Below, piece after piece: positions 17,420-26,914 of a stretch of 28,667 bases of DNA. The stretch spans positions 1 through 28,667 of the IMG/VR virus record IMGVR_UViG_3300020457_000064; one strand, written 5' to 3'. The first letter of the stretch is position 1. Each line of letters opens with the position of its first letter. The notes beneath the pieces are model-generated. The model ran no database searches, was not told the DNA's origin, and saw nothing but the letters and a program-made list of their open reading frames with translations. The position numbers and the translations under genes are program-made. Origin of the DNA: a virus.

Positions 17420-17427
17420 TATAAATA
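17420..17427 (+). promoter_or_regulatory. T4-type late promoter (TATAAATA) for gp8
   Basis: An exact TATAAATA starts one base after the giant gene's stop codon and ends 20 nt before the gp8 ATG. It fills the 28-nt gap between the two genes. It would allow gp8 and the 2425-aa protein to be made independently of a 15-kb transcript starting at the first late promoter. Confidence 0.82.
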
Positions 17428-17447
17428 AAGAAAAAAAGCTATAGAAG

Positions 17448-19070
17448 ATGGCGGCAATTGTAACAGATCAGTTTAGAATCAATAATGCTAGTAATTTTTT
17501 GGGGGATATTAATGATCCTTCAAATTCTTATTATGTGTTTGTGGGTTTGTCAAATCCTGGAATAGGTAATGCGTATGGTAGAACTGAAAGTCCTGCCAAA
17601 TGGAATTCTGATGGTTCCAGACCAAATCCAACTGATAATTTTAATTATTTAAATCATACCAAAGATACAATGATTTTTGGTAAGAAGGTTAATATAGATA
17701 ATGCTAGAAGAGTTATTAGAAAAGAAACTTGGACTAAAGGAACTCAATATGAAATGTATCGCCATGATTATCATATAGAAAATCAATCACCAAAAACATT
17801 TTCTTCTAGATTATATGATGCAAAATATTATGTAATTAATAAAGATTTTAGCGTTTATATTTGTATTGATAATGGTTCTTCAGGAATTAATACTACTGGA
17901 AATCTTTCTCAAAATGAACCTCTCTTTACTGGGTTAGAACCATCTGCTGCATCAGGAGATACTGATGATGGGTATGTATGGAAATACTTATTTACTGTTG
18001 CTCCAAGTGATATTATAAAATTTGATGCAACTGAGTATATACCTTTACCAAATAATTGGTCAACTTCTACTGACGCTCAAATACAATCTGTAAGAGATAG
18101 TGGAAATGCTGATATAAACAATAATCAAATTAAAAAAGTTTATATTGATGAAAGAGGTAATTCATATTCTGGTGGATTAGGTCAAGAATTTAATATTGTT
18201 GGTGATGGATCTGGTGGAAAAGTTATTGTTGATGTTGAGGGAACTCAAATAACTAAAACACAAGTTTCTGTTGGTGGTAAAGGATATACTTATGGTATGG
18301 TTGATTTAACCAATATTTCATCTGGTGCAATTAGTAATAATACTCCTGCTAAATTAGTTCCTATTATTCCACCATCAAAGGGACATGGATATGATTTATA
18401 TAAAGAATTAGGTGCTGATCGAGTTTTAATTTATGCTAGATTTGACGACTCTACAAAGGATTTTCCTTTAGATACTAAATTTGCACAAATTGGTATAGTT
18501 AAAAATCCTACTTCAATTGGATCAACATCGGTATTTACACAAAATCAATTTTCTTCGGTATCTTCATTATATCTTAGTGATTATCCAACAACTCCTATTG
18601 CTATTGGAACAAAAATTACTCAGAACATACAATCTGATGGTAAAGTTGTTGGAGAAGCAAGAGGTTACCTTGTTTCTTTTGATGAAATTTCATCTAACCC
18701 TAAAATTGCGATTCTAAAATATTATCAGGATAGATCATTGTATTTTAACCAAACTACTGGTGATCAAACAGATACATCTGGTATAAGTAGTTCTGGTTCT
18801 ACTACTGATGGAAAAATTTATCAATTCCAATCTGATGGAACTGAAGTTTCTATTGGCAGTACTACATGTGTTATTAATACCAATTTTTCTGGTATTACTA
18901 CAAATCCAACTGGTAATAAAGTTATTGAACTTGGTACTCAGTTCACAGATGGCATCTCAAGTTCTGAGATAAATAATCAGTCGGGTGATATTATCTATTT
19001 GGATAATAGAGCCTTAATCACAAGGGACAAACGACAAAAAGAAGACATTAAAGTTATCTTGGAATTCTAA
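17448..19070 (+). CDS. 8: Baseplate wedge subunit gp8 (540 aa, enlarged)
   Basis: The N-terminus (IVTDQFRINNASNFL..., YYVFVGLSNP) lines up with the start of T4 gp8 (KFRTEKMLNFYNS, IFITFGRSEPW). The DGYVWKYLF motif (about 174-182) matches T4 DGYVWEYLF, IGIVKNP matches T4 ISIITNP, and the end (GDIIYLDNRALITRDKRQ, then EDIKVILEF) matches the T4 gp8 C-terminus (GEMIYMENRPPI..., EINILFTF). gp8 is a wedge protein that binds gp7 and gp10 and takes part in sheath contraction signalling. T4 gp8 is 334 aa. The extra 200 residues include a middle insertion (about 225-300) with two glycine-tyrosine beta repeats (RGNSYSGG, GGKGYTYG) like those in the giant neighbour, and another between IGIVKNP and the C-terminal motif. 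A late promoter precedes it, and 5 nt separate it from the next gene. Confidence 0.92.
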   Translation: MAAIVTDQFRINNASNFLGDINDPSNSYYVFVGLSNPGIGNAYGRTESPAKWNSDGSRPNPTDNFNYLNHTKDTMIFGKKVNIDNARRVIRKETWTKGTQYEMYRHDYHIENQSPKTFSSRLYDAKYYVINKDFSVYICIDNGSSGINTTGNLSQNEPLFTGLEPSAASGDTDDGYVWKYLFTVAPSDIIKFDATEYIPLPNNWSTSTDAQIQSVRDSGNADINNNQIKKVYIDERGNSYSGGLGQEFNIVGDGSGGKVIVDVEGTQITKTQVSVGGKGYTYGMVDLTNISSGAISNNTPAKLVPIIPPSKGHGYDLYKELGADRVLIYARFDDSTKDFPLDTKFAQIGIVKNPTSIGSTSVFTQNQFSSVSSLYLSDYPTTPIAIGTKITQNIQSDGKVVGEARGYLVSFDEISSNPKIAILKYYQDRSLYFNQTTGDQTDTSGISSSGSTTDGKIYQFQSDGTEVSIGSTTCVINTNFSGITTNPTGNKVIELGTQFTDGISSSEINNQSGDIIYLDNRALITRDKRQKEDIKVILEF

Positions 19071-19075
19071 TCAAC

Positions 19076-22000
19076 ATGTCACAGAAAACAAATTTAAATA
19101 TAAACCCATATTATGATGATTTTAATGAAAGTAATAATTTTCATAGGGTTTTATTCAGACCAGGAAGACCTGTTCAAGCAAGAGAGTTAACAACTCTACA
19201 ATCAATATTACAAAATCAAGTTAAAGAATTTGGTAGTCATATTTTCAAAGAGGGGTCATTAGTTATTCCTGGTAATGTTGATTATAATAATAAATATTTT
19301 TCTGTAAAGTTAGAATCCGACCATCTTGGAATTCCAGTATCATTATATGCTGACCAATTAATAGGAAAAAAATTAAAAGGTCAAAACTCTGGAATTGAAA
19401 TTGAAGTTAATGATTATAAAACACCTTCAGATTCATCAGATATAACAGATTTAACATTATTCATCAATTACATTAGTTCTGATGATAACAACGTAGAGTC
19501 TAGTTTAACTGATGGTGAGCCTTTAATAGCTCAACAAGTTATAACATATGGTAATACAACAATTGATGTTGGAGAAAGTGTAGCTAATTTAATATCATCA
19601 AATGCTACTTTTACTGGTAGTTCAGTATCTATTGAAGATGGAGTTTATTTTATTAGAGGTAATTTTGTACATGTTTCTGCGGATACTATAATTCTAGATC
19701 CATATTCAAATGTTCCTTCATATAGGGTAGGTTTAAATATTTTAGAATCAATTATTACTGCAAAGGAAGATCCTTCTTTATATGATAATGCTAGGGGATT
19801 CTCTAATTATGCTGCACCAGGAGCAGATAGATTAAAAATTACTACCACCTTAGCAAAAAAATCTTTAACTGATTTTAATGATGGTAGTTTTGTTGAATTA
19901 GTTAAATTAAGAGATGGTAGTCTTAAAAAATTACAAGATTCTTCACAATATAGTCTAATTGCTAAGTATTTTGCTGATAGAACTTATGAAGAATCTGGAA
20001 ATTATTCTCTTGATAATTTTAATGTCAGAGTCTCGGAATCATTAAATGATAATATTTCAAATGATGGTATTTTCCAGTCAGATCAAGTTACTGAACAAGG
20101 AAATGCACCATCAGATGAATTGGGATGTGTTGAGATTGAATCTGGAAAAGCATATGTTAAGGGATATAGAGTTAATAGGATAGGAACAACTATTGTAGAT
20201 TTTGATAAACCAAGAGAAACCGAAACAATAAAGAGTGCAAAAGTTCCTTTTGAAATGGGATCTTTAATTAGGGTTAATAATGTATCTGGTACTCCATTAT
20301 TTGGACTTAATAATAATTCAAATACTGTTGAACTATATGATCAAAGAAGGGCATGGAATGAAACTACAGGTACTTGGAGTACAACACCCTCAGGTACTCA
20401 AATTGGAATTGCTAGGGTATATTCATTAGGACTGAGAAACACGCCTTACAGTGCCACTGAGGGCGGTGCTAGTGAATGGAATTTATATCTTTATGATATA
20501 CAAACATATACTAAACTAACATTAAATCTTGCCTTAGCTGCCCATGATTGTCCTACTAGTACATTTGTTCGAGGTGTAAGTAGTGGTGCTAGTGGATATG
20601 TAACAGAGGTTGCAGGAGCTGTTGTTACTATATCTCAGACTTCTGGAACATTTATTACTGGAGAAAAGATTTTAATTAATGAAACTGATGAGCATTCTAG
20701 ATCAATATCTAGTTTTGAAGTTTATGGTGCTGATGATATAAAATCTGTATATCAAGATAGTAGTGCTTTTGCTGGATTAAATGTTGACTTTTTTGCAGAT
20801 ACTGTATTAAGAGAATATCCAATTAATAATTTATCAATTACTGTAACACCAGATTGGGCACCTGGTCCTGTGACTCCTACTACTGCAACTTGGGGTGATG
20901 GAGATTTAACAATTACAGGTAATCAATTTAATCCAGCTCTTGGTATTAAAAAAGGATCTATAATTAAATATCAAGCAAAAGATTATTTTGATGTAAGTAA
21001 GGATGATGTTTTTAATAGAGTTGTTAGTATAGATACCGATTTAAGAGGATTAGAACTTAAAGGTGTTAGTAGAGTTGCTGGTGTTTGTACTGGATTTGTT
21101 GGTGTACTTACAGAAGCACAGGCTGGTTTTAGTCTTATGAAACCAGAGATATTAAATAATGAAAGTGCTGGTCTTTATACTCCCGTTGGACCTTTTAATC
21201 TTGCAGAATTAAATCTCTCAGATTCTGAATTAGTTGTTAGTGAACAGATAAAATCACAAACTGTATCTGGTGGTAAATTAACTGCTGTAACTGGATTATC
21301 AAGTGCATTCTTTACTTCATTTGATACTCAAAGATATTCTGTTTTTTATGGTAATGGAACTATTGCACCTTTAACAAAAGATCAGTTTACAAGATCTTCT
21401 GATGCATCTACAATTGTTATTGAAGGATTAACTAATGGTAGTAATGTTACGATTAATGCTACAACAGAAAAACAAGTAGTTAAAGAAAAAATTAAAGAAT
21501 ATACTAGAAGTAATCAACTTATTGTTAACAAGACTAATGCTGGTGTATCAACTACTACAAGTGGATTATCTACTAGTAGATATTATGGATTGAGAGTAGA
21601 AGACAAGGAAATTTCATTAAATGTTCCTGACGTATGTAATATAGTAACTATAGTAGAATCAAAAGATGAGACAGATCCAACATTAGATAAATTGACATTT
21701 ATTTCTGGATTAGCATTAGATGCAAATGTAGTTGTTGGTGAAAAAATTAAAGGTTCTGAAACTGGATCTGTTGCTCAGGTTGTAAGTGTATTATCTTCTA
21801 CGGAAATAACAATTGGTTATTTAAATACTAATAGATTTACTTTAGGTGAATTAATTACATTTGAAGAATCTAATATTGTCACTACATTACAAGGAATATC
21901 TCTTGGAAATGGTTCAGATATTACTTCAACTTATTCTTTAGATAAGGGTCAAAGAGAACAATATTATGACTATTCTAGATTAGTTAGAAGATCAGATCTT

Positions 22001-25000
22001 CCAGCACCTTCTAAGAAGATATTAGTAGTTTATAATTCATATAAAGTACCATCAAGTGATGAAGGTGATGTATTTACAGTAAATTCTTATGATAAAGATA
22101 GATATTCTAATGACATACCAATACTAGCGAATGGTATTAGGGCAACAGATATATTAGATTTTAGACCAAGAGTATCTGAATTTACTAGTACTGACAAATC
22201 ACCATTTGCGTTTACGAGTAGAGATTTTAGTGGTAATGGTGCTACTTCAACTTTGGTAGTATCATCAGAAGGTGATTCTGAAGTTGGATATAGTTATTAT
22301 TTGTCAAGAATTGATAAATTAATCCTATCCCCAGAAGAAGATTCTGAGGGTAATATGGGTAAATTCTCCTTAATAAAAGGTGTTTCTTCACTAAATCCAA
22401 AGGAACCATCATTGATCGATGATGCAATGCATGTAGCATCAATTCATCTTCCAGCATATTTGTATCATGCATCAGATGCAAAAGTAACTCTTGTTGATAA
22501 TAAGAGATATACAATGAGAGATATTGGAAAATTAGATGATAGAATATCTAATTTAGAAACAGTAACAAGTTTATCTTTACTTGAATTAGATACAAAATCT
22601 TTACAGATTAGAGATTCATCTGGAAATGATAGATTTAAAACTGGATTCTTTGTAGATGATTTTAAAGATGCTAGTAGAATGGATGTAAATAATCCAGATC
22701 ATAAAGTTGATGTTGATGGTTTAAAACAAGAAATGCTTGTTCCATTGGATAGGTATGCATTCCAACCAGAATTAGGTGTTGCAGAAACAGAAGATGTTAC
22801 TACTTGTGATTTTTCTCAGAATTTGCCATTATTAGATGAAAATTTACAAAAAACAGGAGATTTAATAACTTTAAAATATACTGAAATAGAATCAGATATT
22901 AAAAATGTATTTGCAAGCCATATGGAAAATGTAAATCCATTTACAGTTGTTAAATACGAATGTGATATTCAATTGACTCCACAATCTGATAATTGGACTA
23001 GGACTGAAATAATTGATGGTGGAACTAGAACTATAATAGGAGATACCGCAGGAGTAATTAATGAAGATATAATAACAGGAACAAGATTAGATACTCATAT
23101 GAGATCTAGGAATGTTAGTTTTTCTGCTGTTGGATTGAAACCTAAAACAAGATACTATCCATTCTTTGATGGTAGAAGTGGAATAGATGTTATTCCAAAG
23201 TTAATAGAAATAAGTATGGTCCAAGGATCATTTACAATTGGAGAAACTATTAGAGGTTATGATTGGGGTGATACAGGAGTTCCAACTCTTACATTTAGAG
23301 CTGCACAACCAAATCATAAAAAGGGTGCTTATAATTCACCTACATATACATTTGCAGAGAATCCATATGATCCAACAGTTAATGTATCAGCATCATATAC
23401 TGAGTCTTCCTCAATATTAAATGTAGATCTTGCATCATTATCAAAAGAGGCACAAGGAGATTATCATGGAAGAATGACTGTTGGTATGAGATTTATTGGT
23501 GAATCTAGTGGAGCAATTGCAGTACATTCGTATAGTATAGCAGAAGGAAATCCAATTAGATTAATTTCAGATTCTTTTGGTTCTTTATATGGATCATTCT
23601 TTATTAGAGATCCATTAACTACTCCACCACCACCACTAAGATTTAATAATGGTAGAAAGACGTTTAAAATTACATCTTCTGTTACTAATGATAGTACGGC
23701 ATTAGGTGATGTTGATAATACATCAGTTAGTGTGACTCATGGAGAAGCATTATATCGTACTAATGGAATTGTAACAACAGTTAATAGAACTGCAGTTACT
23801 ATTAGACTTCCAGATCCAGAACCTGAATATGATGATCCATTAGCACAATCATTTACTACTGATACAAATGGAATGTTCTTATCTTCTGTAGATTTATATT
23901 TTGCAGAAAAAGATGATTTTCAACCAATAAGTGTTGAGATAGTAACTGTTGAACTTGGAACTCCAACAAATCAAATAATACAGGGTTTTGCTCAAATTCA
24001 ATTAGATCCACAAGAATTAGATTCTTCTGGAACTTCTATTATTAAAACTTCTACTGATGCTTCCATAGCAACTAATGTTAAGTTCCCATCACCTGTTTGG
24101 TTGGAACCAAATACTGAATATGCTTTAAGACTTAGAGCAGGATCCACTAATGCATATAAGGTTTGGATTGCTAGAATGAGTGAACCTACTATTGAGACAA
24201 AAAATCTTGATAAAGATATTCAATCTATAGTTGGAACACAGTATATTGGTGGAAGTTTATTTAAATCTCAAAACGGAACAATTTGGACAGCAAGCCAATT
24301 TGAAGATCTTAAATTTACTTTATATCAATGCTCATTTGTTAATAATGGATCATTAACATTATATAATCCATCATTAAAATCTAATGACCCTAATATTTTT
24401 AAAACAGGAAATAACTCTATAGAGTTATTCCCAAGAAAATTAAAGGTTGGAATTACAACTGCAAATTCAACAGATCTTCTTGCTGATTTAGTACCTGGTG
24501 TAAAAATATCTTCTGCTTTAAGTGGATCTCCAACAGTTCCCACAGGTGCTACTGGATTCCTTGAACAATCTGGTGGTCCATTGTTAGTGAACACAGCTGG
24601 AAGAACAATTACTAGTGGTGGTTCTGGATATTCCTTTACTGGTACCCCAACTGTTGATTTGGTATCAATTACTGGTAATGGATCAGGTGCTACTGCTGTT
24701 CTAGGTATTTCTGGTGGTGTTATTAATGCAGTTTCTATTGCAAATACTGGTAGTGGATATGTAGTTGGTGATGTTGTTGGTGTTAAAACATCTAGTTTAC
24801 CCACAGGTAAGAACACAGGTGAAGGTGCTCAGATAACAGTATCTGATATTTGGGGTATTGATACTTTATACTTATCAGATGTTCAAGGAGAAAGTTACCC
24901 ATCAGAAAATGTTTTAGTATATACTAAGGCTAATGGTACTACTGTTACTCCTGTAGCAGGAACTGCACACACTACAATACAGAGTTCTTCTATTCTTGGA

Positions 25001-26353
25001 GAATTATATCAAGGTAATGTGATGAAAGTTGAGAAATATAATCATGGAATGACTTCTGATAATAATATAGTTGTATTGGATAATATCCAACCAGATACAG
25101 TTCCTGTTAATTTAAATGCAGATCTTAGTTCTACTTCAACTACCATATCTGTGGCAAATACATCAACATTTAGTACATTTGAAGGTATTTCCACAAGTAC
25201 TGGTTATGTGAAGGTTGGTAGTGAAATAATATTCTATGATGGTATTGGTGCAGGATCACTTAGTGTTGGTCAAAGAGGTTTTGGTGGATCTCCACAAGAC
25301 TCTCATCTTAGTGGGTCTTCTGTTTATAAGTATGAATTTAATGGAGTTTCTTTAACGGGCATTAATACTGAACATAACATGGCAAATAATTCTGTAGCAT
25401 TGAATGCACTTAAAACGATAGATACTTACTACATATCTGTTCCAAGAGGAGCAGGAAGACCAAATCTTCAAGATAGATCTACTGGACAAAATCAATTGAG
25501 TTTTACTCAATCTGCTTTTGGTGGAGGAGATGAAATAGTAAGTACACAAAATTTCCAGTATGATATGTTTAATCCTTCATTTAATGTCATGACTCCTACT
25601 AGTCAATCGACTATTAATGCACAATTGAGATCAGTATCTGGAACTAGTGATGGTGGAACAGAATCATCCTTTATAGATCAAGGATATGAAAATGTTGAAT
25701 TTAATTCAGTTAATAACCTATCTTCTCCACGTCTTCTTTGTTCTAGAGTTGATGAAGTAACCAGATTGTCTAATTTCCCTAGAAATAAATCAGTTACTTT
25801 ATCTGTTAATTTTGCAACTACTGATTCTAATGTATCTCCAGTATTGGATCTTGATAATGGAGCATTTAGATTATGGAGAAATAGATTAAATAATCCAGTA
25901 GCAGATTATGCTAGTGATTCTAGATCAAATGCATTAACTGGTGATCCACATGCAGCATGTTATATTTCACAAAAGGTGAATTTAACACAGGAATCAAACT
26001 CTTTAAAAGTTTTAATTGGTGCATATAGAGATGCTTCTGCTGATTTTAGAGTCTTATATAGATTATTTAAAGCAGATTCATCAGAAGTTCAAGAATCTTA
26101 TAAATTATTCCCTGGATATGATAATCTTGATGATAATGGTGTTGTAAAGAATGTCATTAATCCTGATTTAAATAGTGGTAGACCTGATGTTTTTGTTCCA
26201 TCTAGTGTTGAAAATGAATTTAGAGATTATGAATTTACTATTAATAATGAGGATAATTTTACTGGATTCCAGATTAAAATTGTTATTAGTGGAACAAATG
26301 AAGCAAAACCACCAAGATTTAAAGATCTGAGAGCAATTGCTTTAGCAAAATGA
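19076..26353 (+). CDS. Large DUF4815-type virion structural protein (2425 aa), in the gp9/gp10 position
   Basis: Residues 1-60 (YYDDFNESNNFHRVLFRPGR, then PVQARELTTLQSILQNQVKEFG and GSLVIPGN) are characteristic of the DUF4815 family of phage virion proteins. Further recognisable parts follow in order. Near 1140-1210 is a helical section (RDIGKLDDRISNLETVTSL..., DRFKTGFFVDDF). At about 1515 is a proline hinge (TTPPPPLRFNNGRKTF). At about 1588 begins a DPLAQSF-type beta domain. Two GGSGY repeats lie near 1843-1900, and a GSEIIFYDG...RGFGG module near 2040. The C-terminal domain (about 2150-2425) ends in PPRFKDLRAIALAK. There is no membrane segment. In T4 the region between gp8 and gp13 encodes gp9-gp12 and wac, so this is probably a baseplate-to-fibre connector or tail fibre protein; that is inference. 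Its stop overlaps the next ATG. Confidence 0.85.
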   Translation: MSQKTNLNINPYYDDFNESNNFHRVLFRPGRPVQARELTTLQSILQNQVKEFGSHIFKEGSLVIPGNVDYNNKYFSVKLESDHLGIPVSLYADQLIGKKLKGQNSGIEIEVNDYKTPSDSSDITDLTLFINYISSDDNNVESSLTDGEPLIAQQVITYGNTTIDVGESVANLISSNATFTGSSVSIEDGVYFIRGNFVHVSADTIILDPYSNVPSYRVGLNILESIITAKEDPSLYDNARGFSNYAAPGADRLKITTTLAKKSLTDFNDGSFVELVKLRDGSLKKLQDSSQYSLIAKYFADRTYEESGNYSLDNFNVRVSESLNDNISNDGIFQSDQVTEQGNAPSDELGCVEIESGKAYVKGYRVNRIGTTIVDFDKPRETETIKSAKVPFEMGSLIRVNNVSGTPLFGLNNNSNTVELYDQRRAWNETTGTWSTTPSGTQIGIARVYSLGLRNTPYSATEGGASEWNLYLYDIQTYTKLTLNLALAAHDCPTSTFVRGVSSGASGYVTEVAGAVVTISQTSGTFITGEKILINETDEHSRSISSFEVYGADDIKSVYQDSSAFAGLNVDFFADTVLREYPINNLSITVTPDWAPGPVTPTTATWGDGDLTITGNQFNPALGIKKGSIIKYQAKDYFDVSKDDVFNRVVSIDTDLRGLELKGVSRVAGVCTGFVGVLTEAQAGFSLMKPEILNNESAGLYTPVGPFNLAELNLSDSELVVSEQIKSQTVSGGKLTAVTGLSSAFFTSFDTQRYSVFYGNGTIAPLTKDQFTRSSDASTIVIEGLTNGSNVTINATTEKQVVKEKIKEYTRSNQLIVNKTNAGVSTTTSGLSTSRYYGLRVEDKEISLNVPDVCNIVTIVESKDETDPTLDKLTFISGLALDANVVVGEKIKGSETGSVAQVVSVLSSTEITIGYLNTNRFTLGELITFEESNIVTTLQGISLGNGSDITSTYSLDKGQREQYYDYSRLVRRSDLPAPSKKILVVYNSYKVPSSDEGDVFTVNSYDKDRYSNDIPILANGIRATDILDFRPRVSEFTSTDKSPFAFTSRDFSGNGATSTLVVSSEGDSEVGYSYYLSRIDKLILSPEEDSEGNMGKFSLIKGVSSLNPKEPSLIDDAMHVASIHLPAYLYHASDAKVTLVDNKRYTMRDIGKLDDRISNLETVTSLSLLELDTKSLQIRDSSGNDRFKTGFFVDDFKDASRMDVNNPDHKVDVDGLKQEMLVPLDRYAFQPELGVAETEDVTTCDFSQNLPLLDENLQKTGDLITLKYTEIESDIKNVFASHMENVNPFTVVKYECDIQLTPQSDNWTRTEIIDGGTRTIIGDTAGVINEDIITGTRLDTHMRSRNVSFSAVGLKPKTRYYPFFDGRSGIDVIPKLIEISMVQGSFTIGETIRGYDWGDTGVPTLTFRAAQPNHKKGAYNSPTYTFAENPYDPTVNVSASYTESSSILNVDLASLSKEAQGDYHGRMTVGMRFIGESSGAIAVHSYSIAEGNPIRLISDSFGSLYGSFFIRDPLTTPPPPLRFNNGRKTFKITSSVTNDSTALGDVDNTSVSVTHGEALYRTNGIVTTVNRTAVTIRLPDPEPEYDDPLAQSFTTDTNGMFLSSVDLYFAEKDDFQPISVEIVTVELGTPTNQIIQGFAQIQLDPQELDSSGTSIIKTSTDASIATNVKFPSPVWLEPNTEYALRLRAGSTNAYKVWIARMSEPTIETKNLDKDIQSIVGTQYIGGSLFKSQNGTIWTASQFEDLKFTLYQCSFVNNGSLTLYNPSLKSNDPNIFKTGNNSIELFPRKLKVGITTANSTDLLADLVPGVKISSALSGSPTVPTGATGFLEQSGGPLLVNTAGRTITSGGSGYSFTGTPTVDLVSITGNGSGATAVLGISGGVINAVSIANTGSGYVVGDVVGVKTSSLPTGKNTGEGAQITVSDIWGIDTLYLSDVQGESYPSENVLVYTKANGTTVTPVAGTAHTTIQSSSILGELYQGNVMKVEKYNHGMTSDNNIVVLDNIQPDTVPVNLNADLSSTSTTISVANTSTFSTFEGISTSTGYVKVGSEIIFYDGIGAGSLSVGQRGFGGSPQDSHLSGSSVYKYEFNGVSLTGINTEHNMANNSVALNALKTIDTYYISVPRGAGRPNLQDRSTGQNQLSFTQSAFGGGDEIVSTQNFQYDMFNPSFNVMTPTSQSTINAQLRSVSGTSDGGTESSFIDQGYENVEFNSVNNLSSPRLLCSRVDEVTRLSNFPRNKSVTLSVNFATTDSNVSPVLDLDNGAFRLWRNRLNNPVADYASDSRSNALTGDPHAACYISQKVNLTQESNSLKVLIGAYRDASADFRVLYRLFKADSSEVQESYKLFPGYDNLDDNGVVKNVINPDLNSGRPDVFVPSSVENEFRDYEFTINNEDNFTGFQIKIVISGTNEAKPPRFKDLRAIALAK

Positions 26354-26550
26354 TACAAGTTGAAGGTCATAAGCATCTTTATAGGGATGAAAAATCTGGT
26401 GCAATCATAAATCGTGATATGCAAGGATATTCTCAATATGTTGCTATGAGGAATAAAAAACAAACTGATGAAGAAGAGTTGAAAAGATTACGTTCTGATA
26501 TTGATGAAATAAAATCTCTTTTATATGAAGTGTTAAATAAAAGATTATAA
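26350..26550 (+). CDS. Small coiled-coil phage protein (66 aa)
   Basis: The ATG at 26350 overlaps the stop of the 2425-aa protein gene (ATGA), so the two are translationally coupled. The N-terminal half (MIQVEGHKHLYRDEKSGAII..., QGYSQYVAMRN) is compact and polar. The C-terminal half (about 36-66, DEEELKRLRSDIDEIKSLLY) is a clear heptad-type coiled coil, suggesting an oligomer. Proteins of this size and layout accompany the DUF4815 protein in cyanomyoviruses. A chaperone or minor virion component for the neighbouring large protein fits the location but is inference. The late promoter of the next gene overlaps its stop codon. Confidence 0.78.
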   Translation: MIQVEGHKHLYRDEKSGAIINRDMQGYSQYVAMRNKKQTDEEELKRLRSDIDEIKSLLYEVLNKRL

Positions 26551-26553
26551 ATA
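26546..26553 (+). promoter_or_regulatory. T4-type late promoter (TATAAATA) overlapping a stop codon
   Basis: An exact TATAAATA overlaps the TAA at 26548-26550 of the coiled-coil protein gene and ends 22 nt before the next ATG at 26576. Spacing to the start codon is nearly the same as at 17420-17427 (20 nt), which supports it being real. Confidence 0.8.
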
Positions 26554-26575
26554 TTTAAAAGTATATTGATTAATA

Positions 26576-26914
26576 ATGGCAGTATATGTATCCAATATTG
26601 TAATTGAGCAAGGATTTGACTTTGACACATCCTTTCAATTAGAGGATACTCGTTCTAATTCATTTTTGAGTTTGGCAGGTGCAGCTACAACAGCTATGCT
26701 TCGGAAGCATTCGTCAAGTGCAAACAAGGTTTCATTTGCAACTTCTGTCACTGACCCTGATGCAGGAATTATATCTATAAATTTAGTAGCATCAACTACT
26801 GTGAATATAAAACCTGGAAGATATGTTTATGATGTAAAAATAATAACCCAAGATGGTAGTGAATATAAAGCCATAGAGGGTTCAGCACTAGTTAGAGGTG
26901 GAGTTACAAGGTAA
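26576..26914 (+). CDS. Small virion-type beta-sandwich protein (112 aa)
   Basis: The product begins MAVYVSNIVIEQGFDFDTSF and continues with alternating strands, ending PGRYVYDVKIITQDGSEYKA and then EGSALVRGGVTR. This layout resembles small phage beta-sandwich proteins such as BppU-type N-terminal domains and other 'virion structural protein' annotations of T4-like cyanophages. The phrase RYVYDVKI...G....EG is common to such domains. It is the first gene after the third late promoter, and its stop overlaps the ATG of the fibre-like gene (TAATG). A role in fibre attachment or whisker/neck formation is suggested by location (T4 11/12/wac position) but is not proven. Confidence 0.78.
   Translation: MAVYVSNIVIEQGFDFDTSFQLEDTRSNSFLSLAGAATTAMLRKHSSSANKVSFATSVTDPDAGIISINLVASTTVNIKPGRYVYDVKIITQDGSEYKAIEGSALVRGGVTR

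Noticed and set aside
22242-22514. 90-codon minus-strand frame
   Set aside because: It lies fully inside the 2425-aa gene in a conserved-looking section, so the plus frame explains the sequence.
24325-24816. 163-codon open frame on the minus strand
   Set aside because: It is antisense to the GGSGY part of the 2425-aa protein, is rich in Pro, Thr and Val as expected from reversed Gly/Ser codons, and has no promoter or ribosome binding site of its own.
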